A stretch of DNA of 64,000 bases from Allacma fusca (GCA_947179485.1 OX359247.1:32092801-32156800), one strand, 5' to 3'. Shown: positions 23,201-37,640, counted from the stretch's first letter. Made by a program: numbers and translations. Notes: a model not told the origin generated them from the letters alone.

Positions 23201-26200
23201 CGGGGGTTTCCAAACTCCCATCCCTCTAGTTGGTTGAACAACCAACTTGGTACCCCAATATGAATAAATAGTATCGGTGGTTATGTGATTTGTAACTGAG
23301 CACCAGTAAATCCCACTATCTTGTAACGTTACGTTTTGAATAAATAGCACCCCGGAATCCGTCAGCAGTAAATTCTCTGTTGAAACAATATTCAGAGTCA
23401 AAGTCATAAATACGTGAATTCTTTTATATTCTATATTCATTTCATACGACGATAAACAGACATACATACATGTATACTTCAACATCAGCAGTAGCTAACG
23501 TAATAAGTAGTAAGAGCATGTGCGGGTGCATCATTTTTAAATATATTGAAAGGTTTGCGGTTTCCGTAGTATAAGTTAGTGATTTATGTTTCACTTTAAG
23601 TGAGGAAATGTTAGCACGACTAACCTGCTGTTTCCGTTTCCAGACTCAGACCATCCTTAAAAAATTGAATGATAGGTGACGGGTTACTGTAAGGCGGATC
23701 ACATTCAATGGCTACGGAGTTACCCTGGACAACTACTAGAGTTTTATTCTCTTGTGGTTTGAAAGATTCCATTCGAGCAATACTCAGTTGGGCTGGTAAG
23801 GATGTCAATGCTTCCGCTCCAAACTCCGCCACACACTGTCAATCATAAAGGAGGTAGAACAGGGCGATTAAAACAACTCTATTAACGCTTTCCCAAGCAA
23901 GCAAACCCCAAACTATGATCACCAGTCGTGAAAAATCCTCTCATATTCAATTCAAAACGCATACACATGTGAAGACCTGCTGGCATATTATTACAGCCCA
24001 TGGCAAATTTTAAAGTGCTCACCAACTGTAAAAAAAAACTTATAATCACACGCAAAATATAAATCAATATTCACATCGTATACACCAAGATCCTAGCAAA
24101 AAAGATTAACGTGAGTAACGAGCCACCACCCCCGTAATTTGCTCTTGTTGTCTCACGCTAATTACCCATTGTTCATCATTAGATACAAAACAGTTTGCAT
24201 AAAAACGATCTTCACAATTAAATATCTACTGGCTAGAAAATTACCAGGGAAATGTGCTCACACAGAACCACTTGTAATCAATTAAAAACATTCTACTGCT
24301 AAGGAACTGTAGTACAGTAGTCGAATATTGTAAACTGGGAATCACCTGGTAATCTCCAACTTGCTGCATGTACCTCTCCGGATTCTTGCTTAGTTTCACC
24401 ACGAGAAAGGACCCTGATATTCGAATATCCGTTTCATTTTCAGGATCAAGGAATCTCCCGTTGAGTTTCCACTGAAGCTGTAAAAATATCAAATAAATAA
24501 TGAAAATCTGATATCCATATATACATAGACATAGATACATATGCACAGGAAAACAGCAGGGAGTTAGTCTTATATGACGCCCAACAAGTACATATGTACA
24601 TACATAGGCGCATATATAATACATAGGCAGCTAAAAGCAACTATAAAAATACATAATTACAAAAACACTACTTCTAAATTCTTCTTGACAACTCGCCTTA
24701 AAATTCTTTCACTGAAACTATTAGGACACAAAGATCCACAATCTACTCATACATACTACTCATTTGAGGCTTATCAGTCAGCTAGGATTAACTTGCAAAA
24801 ATACAGTACTTGAGAAGGAGGGTCAAATTAAAGGTGCTGTGAGGTATATTACAAGAAAGGCAGCGATACGATCCGCTGGAAACAAAAGCTGTGATTATTT
24901 AACACATTTTAGCCTCTGGTTCTCTCTCTTTTAACAAAAAGTAAAACTTACATACACATCATATACATAACCTTATACATTCGTTAATTATGGACTTGTA
25001 CTACGTCGATAATTACATGAACCAGATTGAAGTAACACTCACAAAAGTATCAAACTTGTACTGCATATTTATCTACACTCGATTTGATATATGGGAGTTA
25101 AACCAAGTATCCAGCTACCAGCAACATCATTGTCAGTAAACAAATACTGCTGAAACAAGTTAACCGACTTTTTCATATAGGTTGAGAGGAATTTGTATGA
25201 GAGTACACATTTTTTTCCCTCTTGCAATTTACAATAGGTAATGCATCGTACTAAATATATAAATACATAGATACATACATACATGCATACACATACTTAA
25301 GCAAAGCTGGGGATACACTACATCATTTAATAGTAACTCATAGAAAAGCCACAACTGTTAAGATTTGAGAAGACAAACCTGTTCAGCTCGTATATTCGTT
25401 TCGCACTGGAAAGTAACTCGGTCTCCAGGCGGTGCAACAATACTTTGCGGGCTCTGTGTGAAATATTTACCAATATCCGCTGTCAACCAACAGAAAACAT
25501 AACCACAGGGAAATTATTAACCAGTAAAATACACACGTTGCTTTCCTTTCATTTGAGTTCATCAACAGCACCAATTATTACGTCCACTTTAAAAACATGT
25601 TGTACCCACAATAATACCTTTGAATCAGGTTTCATACAGCCAGACTATTATGCACCATACTTACCCACCATAAAATTACAATTAAGACTACCCTTTGGCC
25701 ATGCATTACATCATTTACGATAAAGTTCAAGAGGTTCCATCATCATCGACATGCACGGCAAAATTTCATGTTACATACCATCTCAAATACGGCTCTGCTC
25801 CGTATGCTTGATTAAAATTTAACCTCTTTTTTTCCCCCCAATATTTTCCCCGCTAAGCGCTTCAAACGTAATGAGCAGAGCAAGAACAAGATGGGAATGA
25901 CGATAGGGATCAAATAGTATATTTTTCTCACCCTCCAAACTTTATCTCATAAAATATGTATCTACGAGTTGCTTCTGTTCCCTTGTTAACAATTTCATAC
26001 CCAATACACCATCGCCTTCCAACAAGTTGGTTTCCCAGATGCGCTAACACGTTAATCTCTTCACAAGTACCTTGCTTCCCAGTCAGAAGACTTCCATCTC
26101 TCCAACAAATGCTTATTTTTGAACTCCACACTCAAGACCCTCGGCATCATGTTGAAAACTAATAAATCACATCATTTCCGACTAGCGGAAGTTCGCCTTG

Positions 26201-28059
26201 CTAACAACCAACCCCAAAAATTTCTGACCATGAAGAACCTCAGACCAACCAGCCCATGGGAACATGTCAATTCATAATCCACAAATACATATAATTACAT
26301 ATACACTACGAAGATTTCACAATCAGTGACAATCCACTTCTCCAATATCACTTGGACCATTCTCAGTTAATTCTAAAAATTGAGTCCCTCACTAGTACTA
26401 TCAAGAGGAAACAGTCATGGCATGAACTCAACAGGGAAGTGTAACTGGAAACTACATAGTCTCGGGATCGGAATCAAAAGCAAGTACAAATACGATCAAA
26501 GACAGATCATGGGGGAAAGTATTTACGTACGTAGAAAAAAGACGATAAAGGAACTTTCAACAGTCATCCCAGACTAAGGTTACAGGGGAATCGAGACCTA
26601 ATTTTACTAGTGAGATAAACGTTTATATAGTAAATGATTTTACGACAAGGGGCATTCCTATCCATTGCATTGGCAGCTTTAGTACTTTGCTAAATTTTAT
26701 TGCTGAAATTCGTCGTGGGAACTTGCGGTCCGAATGTAGCTTCAGGAGTGAATGTGTAAAGACACTTGTACAGTAGTCAGTTACAAGTGGAAGACATCAC
26801 TACGGAAAAGTGTCGATGCATAAATCCAGAATCAATTAGTTGGCACGTCCATCATCATAAAATATGATCCATCCGGGACCCGAAGGAAACCAGAACCAAA
26901 CCCAGGAGGCAGAGCAGTAGGTAGCAGTTGAAACAGCAACCTCAACCAACAACGGTTAGTGTTAAATTTTATGACCATGTCCTTCACTGTGGTAAACGAC
27001 ATTTGACTTCAGCTTACACACGGCCACCACTTTACCAATCAGCAAAACACATGCACAGGTTTCAATAAAAATTTTTCGTCTGGGAAAACAACTTGAATAA
27101 ATCGTCCATAGACGCCGCGACAAGGAGACGTGGTTGAAGTAGAAGGGATAAGGGATACACAAGATTTCACATGGTTTAACCATGATGGTTAGGTATAGAT
27201 ACTATACAGACTTAAAAAATTTACAACTTGTAAGATGAGAGAGACAGAAGAGCTGTCATAGTGATTCTAAGTAAGTAGGAAGAATTGAGACAACATTAAC
27301 TTGACCATCATTATTGTCAACTACCGTCAGTATGCATATCAAGTTTCATTGTTGAACGTTAACTGGATGCAAGAGCTCTACCTATGTATATATATTTTTT
27401 TCCCATCTTTCGCAGATTATCAAACCTCTCGTTTTCCTCATACTGACAATCTTCAATCATGAATACCTACTGCTGTGTTATTCCTCCAAGTCCAGTAGGA
27501 TCAAAATGTAATTCAACTACCAGCAACCGTACAAGAATGTAATTAGGAGACGACATCCCTGATAAAACACACAGTTAAAAATTGGAAGCAGAACAACAAG
27601 TGCAAATAGTACGATGTAACGTGAGAATCCTAATTGTGTCTGACTACCTTCACTCTCAGAGTCTGTCGTCCACAGTGAGTACCATCAATCAAAGCCACTT
27701 TTCCGTCCTGTGTACTACTTGAACTGATGTTACATCCCAGGCAAGATCAAGTAAAAACCACATCATCTCATAAATTTGCAATTATTCCTACAACTCGGCA
27801 TGACCATTTATGTAATTAAATTAGCATATGAGCTTCTTCTTCACATTCAGTAAACAAAAGGAAGCTTGTGCACGCAAACCGACCCTCACGACCCTTTCCC
27901 TTGTTCAACAAACCTACTACTATGCCATGGAAAAGTAAACACAATGAATATAATTACGCATATATATGCAATGTGACCATAAGCTCAGTGCGGACATCTT
28001 CTCCATTATTGCTTCCATCACCATTGGGTCTCCCATGACTATTTCTTGCCATATTACCC

Positions 28060-28099
<40 letters not shown>

Positions 28100-31000
28100 A
28101 CACACATACATAGGTGATCTCTCCCTCAGCTTGGGCATCACCTTATAATACATTTGACAATCATAATATTTGTCTGAGCAAATGAATCAACACATTTTTT
28201 TCCCCAACGAGAGCAGGCTGTTCATGTGCCAGCTTACTCACAATAAATAATAATAATATTAAAAACTATAAAACATGCAAAATCTGGGAGCCAAATAAAG
28301 CCTTTTTATGGCACGGATGTACATATGTATCTAAATTTGCATGAAGATACGCCGGTAATAAAAGTAAGCAGAGTATCTACATATAAGGGAATTATTACAT
28401 ATGAACCTACATAACTAAACATAGGACAGTAGCTGGACTTATAAGATATTTACATGAAACTTTAGAGAGCTATCTATCATCTCTAGGAGAGCATCTTAAC
28501 TGTAAATGTAAGATTAACAGCTTTCTTTGCCCATTTTCAACCAAAAGCATCTTTGGACAATTTTCCTCATCATAATATCAATCAAATGCTCCTTTCTACC
28601 CTCTCTCTCTACTCACAGTAGCTTCCATACTTACTACGATTTCATGGTTTATACTGTATACTTACAGTACAACTCACAATACAATGTAATCTACTTAACT
28701 ATGCCCACAAAATCTGAATAATAAAAAGATTTACTGCAAACTCATGGCATTCTATAATCTCAGACTACAACTTATGCTCAATCAACTAATTCCACGCATC
28801 CGTAACCAATGCATCAATCTGCTCCATTAAAGCATCACTTTAGCAGTTCCTTAATTTGTACATTGTGGAATAAGCGACGCATGTACGAGTAAATACGTGA
28901 AATACAGTAATTACGCAGGCATACATAGGTACGAAACTGTCGGGATCGTCACGGAAATCATGGAAGAGGTTCTGGTGATGCCCACAAATAAATCCGTGTG
29001 TACAAGTTACATTATAAATATATCTAATTGGAATTAGATGTATTATGAAGTATGTGTGTGTGTGTGTGTGTGTTTGTGTATCTCATCGTCCTCAGAGATC
29101 AAACAGTAGAATAATATACGGAACTACATACATACAATGAAATCATCCCGCAATACAATACAACCAAACTACCAGATTATTAAAGGGGGTCGTAAAGAAA
29201 TAAGTTATTGCAGTATACCCCGGTTTCATCATTTCCCAAAGTCGTTTTTGCATATATTTTTGAGCCATTGGAAAAACAACTGCTCATTTAATTTAAAAAA
29301 ACCCATTGAGTGTAAATAATAAAGGACCATCAATCCACCAAGATGATTTTGTAAAAATAAGAAAACCAATTTAATGAAGATTTACGACCAGGCTACATGC
29401 ACAAAACAAACAGGGCTACAAATTGTGTCTCACGAAAACACAATGCCCTCCTCCCACAAAAACCCAGAGAAACCATTAATACACCATCTGATGTCCGTAC
29501 ACACTATGATTATGACTCTCGGATCAAAGAATAGTGACTATCATGAAAGATTTAAAGTAGACGATTAAGAGACTGAAATCTCAAGAATGTAGCATCCGTC
29601 GCAGAAAAAAGGTAATTCTTCAGAGGAGACGAGAGGACAGGAGACGTATGTACATACATACTCAGATGAGAGCAATGCAATGTACATACGGAACAGAACT
29701 GGGAACCAGTCTGTCTGAAAAATGCGATTCAATTTTACGGATGATGCCATTAATCTCAAAAAGACTGCACAATCCACCGACCAGCACATAACTAACAACA
29801 ATAACAATGAAGGCTTGAGAATTAATCCCTGACGCAATAAATCCATGCACACACAGATACAGATATACAACCCTGCATACTTACACACAACAGATCTGAA
29901 CATCAAGTGCAACACCATTATCCCAAGCCAGTTTCTACCTTTGGAACCATTTAATCTTGTCCAATTCCTTGTGCACAAAAACACCGAGGACCCGAGAAAG
30001 ATACCATAGCCCAGAGAATAACTCTACCCCGTCAACTTTTTTCCCCCCACTTCAATAACATTATGTCAACACGAGCCATCCCTTCAAATTACACAAGCAC
30101 ATACATACATACCTTGCAATAAACTGAGTGAGTCAGTGAGCCGAGAGTCCGTAGACTATAGACACACATTATTATTACTCCTCTCTCTAAACTGTCAACC
30201 ATTCAATTGTTTCACACGACTGAAACGTGCAATTACTTGAATAATAATGAGGTTTCAATTCAATTCTAAATAAATGATGTCTTCATCTACTCGTCAAATT
30301 CTTCATGTAATAAACACGCCCACAAGTCAAACTAATCCAGTCTATTATTTCCATACAATCGACATTTGAAAATCCTCAATTTTATCTTTATCGTGGAGAT
30401 AAAATATGAATCCACTTAAATTTTTACCTATGATTGTACCAGCAGCAGCAGTAGAGAAGCAGCGTAAAAATCTCAAGTATGCGGTTGGTCGCTACGGTAG
30501 ATTTTAGCTGTATTTATATACATACATACATGTACATGAAAAAACCAGAAAAAACACCCAGCCTTTTTGTTACACAACTCTTTAAGAAATTTGATTCAGT
30601 TCATACTAGTTGAGTTAGACTTGATGTGTAGACGCGGACTCGAAAGAAAACCCTCTGCGTGTGAGACATGCTGTTCTAAGTAATGAAAACAGCTAACGTT
30701 TCATCATCAATATCAGATCAACCAGTTATGAGCCAGAAGAAAGAATTCTAAAAAACAGTGGATGCTGCAGGTTCCAACAACTAAGTACTTACTTACTTAC
30801 TTACTTATGCACATACAAATATCCGAAGAAATCCTCCTGCATCCCAGCTACCATGAAATTCAATCTTTTACTGTGCACTCAAACAGAAAATCGAATCAAT
30901 TTCGTTTCTACCAAAAGAAATCCTATAAAAAATGAAAGGCTCTCTGTAAGAAGTTCTTCTCAGTTGTTCGATTCTCAGTAGATACAAAGATACCTTGTTA

Positions 31001-34000
31001 GACCGAAGCTCCCTCAGGTATAGATATCTACATTTCTCTCCACAGCTACATACACTTATATACATATATAGTGTCGGGACAAAGTTATTGCATATTTTAT
31101 CTGTAGTGGTGGAACAGTCTCAGTATCCACCTTATATTCTGTGAATCAAAGGCACTGGAAAACAAGGTAAAGTGATCGGATTAGTTACAGTAAGAGCAGA
31201 ACTTTTAAAATTCTTAATGCAACTCATTCGTGAAGATTCATGATCACTGACCTACGTAAACCTACTGTCGCACTGGAACCTCAATTTTTAGTACGGATGC
31301 AAATGCATGGGACTTTATATAATCCTTCTTATTATTTTTATAGCTTGGTTTTAAGAAGGGTAGAAATCTTTTCCATGTTTCAATGAGAAAAACTATGGAA
31401 ATATTACTCTTCAATAATGAAAGCTTTAGTCTACTACTCCCCGATTTTTATTTGGGTTTCGTAACTACTGTATGTGGCTATGCACATACATACATAATGA
31501 TGTACGTACATGTTATATATAAACCATGAGAATTTTTGAAGAGAATCAAGCTACAGAAGCTACAGGTAGTCAGTACATAGAGCAGTTTAGAACTAAAACT
31601 AACAAATATGTACGCATGGACATTTACACTTACAATATAACATGTCTAAAATATGTACTTGGATGTTATACGTGCAATCCATGTGTACTACCTACAGTAT
31701 ATGCTCCAACATATAATTATAATTACATATATTTATCTCCACGGTGTGTAAAAGAAAGAAAGTGCTTTAGGTTTCTTGTGACTCTTGAAGCATTTAATCA
31801 AACTCGGATCTGTCCCGAAGATAAAGTGAGTGAAGTGCAGCGGTTGCCAGTCGAGGTTGGACAAGTGACATGGGATCTCCATAAAAGGGTTCCAAACAAG
31901 ACAAAATGAAAACCAGTTACTAGTGGACGTTCAGTAGTTCCGCTCAAGGTACGTACAGAAAACATAATCTTTGAATCCAATGGACAACAGAGACAAGAGA
32001 GAGTTGAGAGAGAGAGAGAGAGAGACGTGAAGGAACAGAGAGAAGAAAAGTGCAGGGATGGGGATTATGAATATTTTTGTAATAACGTACTCCTTGTTCT
32101 TATCAATGTCCGCGTCTAAAACTCTCAAATGATTCCATGGGCCATGAATATTACCAAAGTAAGCAACAGTTACCTTTTTAAATTCCCATTCCTATCTCCA
32201 CCGCACTGGTTGGCCAATCACGCTTTTTTTCCTTTTTGCATAAAAGCTAACTGCTCCTGTTCCTCTCTCATTTGTATTATAGACCCTGGGCTTATATGGA
32301 TTAGAAGAGGATACGAACACACATAAGCACATGCATAATACCTAGGAACTCTAACATAGGTCGTATTGTAACCAATCTATTTCAAATCTCCATATAATAA
32401 CTTCTTCTCATTTAATTTTTCTCACCCCAATCTTAAATTTATAATCGCTCCGTATTTTTTCCAATATTACCCACCCAATGTCGCTCGTAATTGAGTCCCA
32501 AGAACTTTTTTTCTCTACACACTCTCATTGTATTTACATACACGTAACCACATTCCTGGCTTATCACTCCTTGTTGCTCCTGCTAAAATCGGCATGAAAA
32601 ACAACTTTTCCTTTCTTTCCAATCATTTCAACTCAAAAAGGTAGATGTACAAACGCGCCTTGTTAGCCCCGCATCTTCCAACCTCATGCTCAGCTTGCAT
32701 GTTTGAGGGACGTGTCTCAATCCGAAAGTATATATAAGTACATATCTTGATATCTAGTTATACATTTAAACCCACTTGTGATAATTCACTTATCAAATCA
32801 AGACCTAGAAACTGACATCCTTCCATGAATACATTAAGCTCACTTTCTTAATTGAATCATTATCAATCAAAAGTTAACCTTGGTAATCAACTTGGACTTT
32901 TTCCATGCATAATTATACTTTGCTTCGATTTTTTGCACGCGCGCCACACAATCCTCAACAGCAGACCAGATTAAAAAAAATAAGAGTAAGTAGCAATTCA
33001 TATAATTATTATACTCATGTACATATACAGAGACATTTTAAAATTCCAAAGAGCGAGAGATTTTCGGACAATAAACTTTCAAGAGAAAAAGTCCGTCAAA
33101 ATACCATAATAGGTAAAAAGTGATAAGGACTGACTTTTCTTCCTCACCCTTAAACTTAAGTTAAATAGCAGGAAATTCAGACAAGGATTTTATACCTTCT
33201 AAGCGAAATCCAATAATAATAAATATTCTCAGGAAAATGCATCAAGTCAAAGTAATCTCCTTGCCCTCTAAGCTCCAAATAAAAATCTGCTAAGTATCAT
33301 CTACATACATACAGAGCAGGATTGAGACCTGCTACTACAAAGACATAGAACGTCTTGTAAGTGTGCATATATGTATTCTAGTAATTAGTAATAATGTTCT
33401 GGGAAATTCCCATGAAAACTCCGGGGAAAAATGGCTCAAGAAGTCGTAACTTTAGGGAAAAATATCCTGGAAAGCACGCAATTTGAATTTGAGCAACACT
33501 ACCCAATCTCATCCCATATTCATACCTTAATAAATATTATTACCCATCAATGGAATCTTTTATAGCCGTAATTATCCCGTTCCCATCCACAACTGTAAAT
33601 AAACTAAATCCCTCGAGACCATTTAGCTTCATACCTGCATATATTGAAAGCATTGAAAGGTCCAATAATACCCCTCAAAAACCCACGAATTATTTCCCCT
33701 GAAAACAAAAGTCCCACTTATTTCAAACTCATCCATATCCTCTCTGTTGATTTCCTACCTGACCACTACTGACCATACCTTTTCAACTGTAGAGGTGTGT
33801 TGAACAGTTTATACCCACAGGATCCCTACAAGCAGGTATAATAATTACACATCTATTTGAATCTAAATCCCCCGCAACAAGACCCAACTTCCCAGGAATT
33901 TTTGAGGGAAAAACTAACCAATTTTTGGTAAAATATCCTGGCACACTGTAGATAGATACACTAGACGAGCTTGTCATGTTGGCTCATAACAAGCCAATAT

Positions 34001-37000
34001 ATAGGCATAGACTCAATTATTATACATTGAATGAAACACGTGCGGAACATACACAGACACTCCAATAATAAGGACAAACACCTGAATAAGTATAGATATA
34101 ATTATGTATATAGGAGTAATATTTAGTCTAGCAATCAGTCATGGCCTACCTAAATTCAAAAACCAAAGGGCAAGTGATGACTCTAGGTCCTGGTGAGTTC
34201 AAGCACGACTACTATATACACCATGGCTCTGTCTTGCCATTAGTAATTTATAGGACAGGACGAGGAGAGAGAACCCTGGGAGCAGGGAACCTTTTTTCGT
34301 ACCTCTTGGTGCTCTCATGCCTTGACAATCAATCCGAAATCGGAAAGTTAACACCATGAGGAGGGAAGCGATAAGTTGAGGGAGAAGGCACCATATCTCA
34401 AGTCACCATCAACAGTCCCAAGGGATGAGACTTCTCCGCTTCTCATCCTCTACTACTACTACAGTACTAGTATACTTTTATCTCCACAACATACATATAA
34501 CTGTAATGCGGAGCGAGTCCTCGTATGTATCTCCTATGTAACTGTCAAGTAGTCAAGTATCGTGAAAAGATGAGCCCTTGAGGCAACGTGAAAAAACTTG
34601 AGGAACATTCAGAAAAATTTAAGCTCATTTTCCCTCACCGAGCCTAAAGCGTGTCTGAACATCTAAGTAGGTACTAATATCCCACACTAATACATACATA
34701 TCTAGTCTAGATAGGAGATTTAAGCCTGCATCTATCATAGGCCTCCACTTATGTACGTACATATACAGAGATATGAACCTCCAGGTATTTAGTATCTACT
34801 TATGTAGCAACCTACAACTATAAAGCTTTTAAGGAAGAGTGGGATTATAAATTATCGTAATTATGAAGAGTTGTAAGGGGCTTGTCCGTCACTGTCCACT
34901 GTCTGTTCTTCTCTGCACAGGAAATCACCGCATTGGAATCAACAGACACCTCATTAGTTCCTCTCAGCATTCACACAACACTCGTGTGTCTTCCCTTCCT
35001 TCGTCTTTCGTGCTTTCTCTACAAAAAGCAACTGTCCTTTCTAACCATAAATACGTTTGGAGCCTCCACAAAGACTATCCATATCTACATGTTACACACA
35101 TACATATGTACATACATACATGCATACATACATACCCATATATACATAACATCCATAACTACATCACACCAGGTACGTATGTATGTATGTATGTCTCATA
35201 TTAACAATAGTCCACATCAGTCCAAACTCTATTCCACTGTCCCTCTAACCATTTATCTCAGATGTTATCTCCCTTAAGGAAATCCCACGAGCAGCCTCTA
35301 AGTGAATCACTCGTAGCTTCTTCTTCTTGAAAAATCTTCGGGATTACAAGAAGAAGCCGCCGAACTGAGAAAAAAAATGTGTTTCTAATAAATTACCTCC
35401 GTACACTGTCCTTTTCTCTAAAATAACACGAGCGTGAGAGTCCCATGTATAGGTACATATATGTAAATATGTATCTATTGAGTGAGGACGAAGAAGCAGG
35501 GAGTATGAAAAAAAAATGAACAAACCGCTGCTGATAGGTTTTCAAAAAAAGGAAGACAAAAACACACAAGTTAAAAATATCTCCCGTTTGTTAACAATAT
35601 ATCCCTCGTAAATTCCTATTGTTCCCAGGTACAAAGGGTACACAGTCTCTACTACTCCTAACTAATAATACGCAAGGACTTGACTATTAAGTGACTCGAT
35701 ACATCCCTATAAAAACAAGTAGGAGTGCGAACAATAAGAATTAGTATGTAGGAAAGGTCAATGTTGTAAAACTAAAGGAAAGACAAAAAAAAAGTAGTCT
35801 ATATGTATATACATATGTATATGTATGCACACATGGAAATATATTCGTATATATCTAGATCGTCGGCAGTGTCGTCTTCCTATACATACAGTTTACAACA
35901 GGACAAGCCCGTTGACATATTCCCTGGTTGGGATGCACTCCGAGCAGTAAAAGATCCATAAGAAACGTTTTAAATGTCATTCCCATAATTTCCTCAAGCC
36001 CATCATGAGACGTAGACTTACTTACTACAGTATAGGAAAGGGCCGGGGCATTTCCTCAAATGTCATAAAAAGTAAAGCGTTTATATGCTACGTCAAGTTC
36101 CCCCATTTCCACGGACCTTCACACAATTTGAACATGGCTGGTCACCTACTTGTGAGTCGTTACTACCAGCAATTACTATTGTCCATCCATCCGGTAATGG
36201 TAATATGCAGTGAAAGAACATATTATGACTAGCTTACACCACCACCGGTATTGCCAAAGTACGGAGTTTCCAAGACGTTTAGAGCTCATTGGAAGGAGTC
36301 ATCCTAGTAGTTACAATAATCATAATAAGACGAAGAAAAATAGGACGAGTTTGAAAACCCATAAGAGACTGCATTACAAAACCTTGAAAAACTGACGAGA
36401 CTAGCCATTCCATCTATTTTATGGGATTTAACAACCAACAAAATTCCTGTTTCTTCTCCCCTCAACTACTATTTGTTTGTATTGCTCCCCCTCCCCACAA
36501 CCAATAAGCTACACGTACTTAACCAACACTTAAAAAGTTAACGTGTGGGTTACCCATACAGTATATGTAGATTCTACCGTATAGTTTCTACATTGTAAAT
36601 ACGTACATACATACATACGTACGTACTACGTACCGATACCGAACATGCACACAGCATGCCCAAAAGACAAACTAGGTAGCTACCAATGCACTTTGTAGCT
36701 TACCGGACCGCATGTCTGCACTTGTCATCACATTTTCGATGAAAACCTGAAGACGGTAAACGCTACAAGTTTTAACTCCGTCTCTCGTTTTCAGTTTCAA
36801 GTGTCATCCATAGTATCTATCCCTTTGAGGATTCCACTGGAACGTGATCGACATGCGAGTCTTGTCCATCAACAGCAGGCGCCCAAAACTATCAAAATAC
36901 ATCTCCTGCCTTTGCTGCATTTGAGGTACATTCCCTCATACATGGACTGTACTACTACTATACCTATTTATGTACATATATAGTATAGTTGGGAACGCAT

Positions 37001-37640
37001 GGGGTAGAGACACTAGAATGGACACGGTACATGTAAGCTGTTCCATACACGCAATGTCTTCCACTCCGACTCCAAAAACGTGTAACTCAACGTCAGCAGC
37101 CAGACATTGGACATATTGTCAAGCTTATGAGGTAATAAAAAATTGAAAAATTTCAAAAACCGATCCTGAAATTACGAAGGAAGTGACAGTTTTAAAAAAA
37201 GTTCCTTGTCAAGTCCTTCATTAATTGAGCATAGATATACATAGCTTCCAAATATGAAATACACTGGGAGAATCCTGAGTGGAATTGCCACTAATCATAA
37301 TAATAGGGGAGCACTGGTAATAATTGGTGCTTCATATGAGATTTTATATATTGGTATAATTATTATAGAAACGTCAATACTTACCGCCATTCACTGTCAA
37401 GGGCAGGAGAAGAATAAGTACGTGAAGTATGAATAGCCTTAACGAAGGTATTCGAAGGCAAGGGCTGGACTGGAAAGAATTGTGGAAAGGATACCGAAGC
37501 GGAGAGGGGCAACTCATATCGTCGTCCAACCCCGGTCGCTGTTGTTGATGATGGTGACTGGGAGGACTGCCGCGCGGACGAGGTTTGCTGCTGTCGCCAG
37601 GTTGACAATGACAATTCATCATAATCGATGCGGAAGACAT
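16553..37640 (-). CDS. ihog: Ihog/Boi-type Hedgehog co-receptor, 16 coding exons, 976 aa
   Basis: Single-pass surface receptor. In flies, members of this family bind Hedgehog through the first FNIII domain and present it to Patched. Coding exons (minus strand, 5' to 3'): 37385-37640, 25379-25479, 24346-24477, 23625-23835, 23158-23376, 21534-21752, 21049-21204, 18970-19116, 18758-18883, 18506-18638, 18302-18391, 18026-18188, 17672-17897, 17371-17559, 17112-17248, 16553-16978. All junctions are GT-AG, every phase matches, and the total of 2,931 nt is divisible by three. Order: signal peptide (about 69-85), Ig1-Ig4 (about 86-478), basic linker (481-522), FNIII-1 and FNIII-2 (about 525-725), membrane helix (about 760-783), tail (784-976). 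Four Ig plus two FNIII is the arthropod Ihog/Boi layout; vertebrate CDON has 5+3 and BOC 4+3. Whether it is closer to Ihog or Boi cannot be told here, so the symbol is provisional. Confidence 0.93.
17371..17559 (-). CDS. ihog: Ihog-like gene, transmembrane exon
   Basis: A 189-nt symmetric phase-1 exon. It starts with a polar juxtamembrane stalk ([16 protein letters not shown]). The hydrophobic segment [20 protein letters not shown] follows, and then Cys/Arg/Lys residues (YRCKQKR), as expected for a type I membrane protein with a positive inside. Four Cys lie within or next to the helix, possible palmitoylation sites. Acceptor TTTTATTAG, donor G|GTAATA. Confidence 0.9.
17672..18638 (-). CDS. 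ihog: Ihog-like gene, exons for FNIII-1 and FNIII-2
   Basis: Four exons: 18506-18638, 18302-18391, 18026-18188 and 17672-17897, joined in phases 2, 2 and 0. FNIII-1 opens [11 protein letters not shown], has the domain Trp in VMIRWSVP and a [15 protein letters not shown] segment, and ends with [18 protein letters not shown]-2 has [13 protein letters not shown] and [15 protein letters not shown], typical FNIII B, C and F strands. The TIDDDIPPH and GYFIYYR stretches are, from memory, among the most Ihog/Boi-specific parts. FNIII-1 is the Hedgehog-binding domain and FNIII-2 the Patched-contacting one in fly work. Confidence 0.92.
18758..18883 (-). CDS. ihog: Ihog-like gene, His/Lys-rich linker exon between Ig4 and FNIII-1
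   Basis: A 126-nt symmetric phase-1 exon coding residues 481-522. It starts with an acidic, Ser/Thr stretch ([12 protein letters not shown]) and then becomes strongly basic and histidine-rich, with HHH twice and the run KHKRRKHK. Acceptor TTTTACAG and donor G|GTATGT are both good. Being symmetric, the exon could be skipped without a frameshift, so regulated inclusion is possible; the sequence alone cannot show that. It sits directly before the FNIII domain that binds Hedgehog and heparin in flies. Confidence 0.87.
18970..21752 (-). CDS. ihog: Ihog-like gene, exons for Ig3 and Ig4
   Basis: Exon 21534-21752 encodes Ig3, with Cys residues in TLECVAIG and GEYVCEAY. The position 12 residues after the first Cys, normally Trp, is Phe (TTC). 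Exon 21049-21204 holds the first half of Ig4 (ALMDCA, core Trp in VYWVFNG). Exon 18970-19116 holds the second half (GLFQCFATN). All three exons begin and end in phase 1. The 1.9-kb intron between the Ig4 halves shows no coding sequence that I could see. Confidence 0.9.
23158..25479 (-). CDS. ihog: Ihog-like gene, exons for Ig1 and Ig2
   Basis: Four exons. 25379-25479 and 24346-24477 carry the first Cys of Ig1 (VTFQCE) and its core Trp (LQWKLNG), ending VGDYQ. Exon 23625-23835 opens with the second Ig1 Cys ([10 protein letters not shown]), then the start of Ig2 with VAIEC. Exon 23158-23376 carries the Ig2 F-strand motif DSGIYWC and the Ig2-Ig3 linker. Joins are in phases 0, 0, 1 and 1. Possible N-glycosylation sites are NET, NKT and NVT. 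The VGDYQ-C motif and the region after it resemble the first Ig domain of Ihog/Boi proteins as I know them. These N-terminal Ig domains serve adhesion in the fly proteins. Confidence 0.9.
28067..28095. repeat. (CT)n microsatellite
   Basis: Uninterrupted CT dinucleotides. Confidence 0.97.
29053..29073. repeat. (TG)n microsatellite
   Basis: Uninterrupted TG dinucleotides. Confidence 0.95.
32006..32025. repeat. (GA)n microsatellite
   Basis: Ten GA units inside intron 1. Confidence 0.95.

Larger units (their letters stand above)
25480..37384 (-). other. Intron 1 of the Ihog-like gene (11.9 kb)
   Basis: No exon with convincing coding character was seen on either strand. It contains (CT)n at 28067-28095, (TG)n at 29053-29073, (GA)n at 32006-32025, an ACTT tetramer run near 30789, and many TACA/TATG tetramer tracts (for example 35090-35200 and 36600-36630). 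Long first introns in developmental receptor genes often hold enhancers; that is family knowledge, not something seen here. Confidence 0.7.

Noticed and set aside
29565-29984. 139-residue minus-strand open frame
   Set aside because: Composition follows the local (TACA)n bias ([14 protein letters not shown]); no domain; likely chance.
31526-31909. 127-residue plus-strand open frame in intron 1
   Set aside because: No recognisable motif, Tyr/Thr-rich from TACA tetramers in its first half, and no splice partners; treated as chance.
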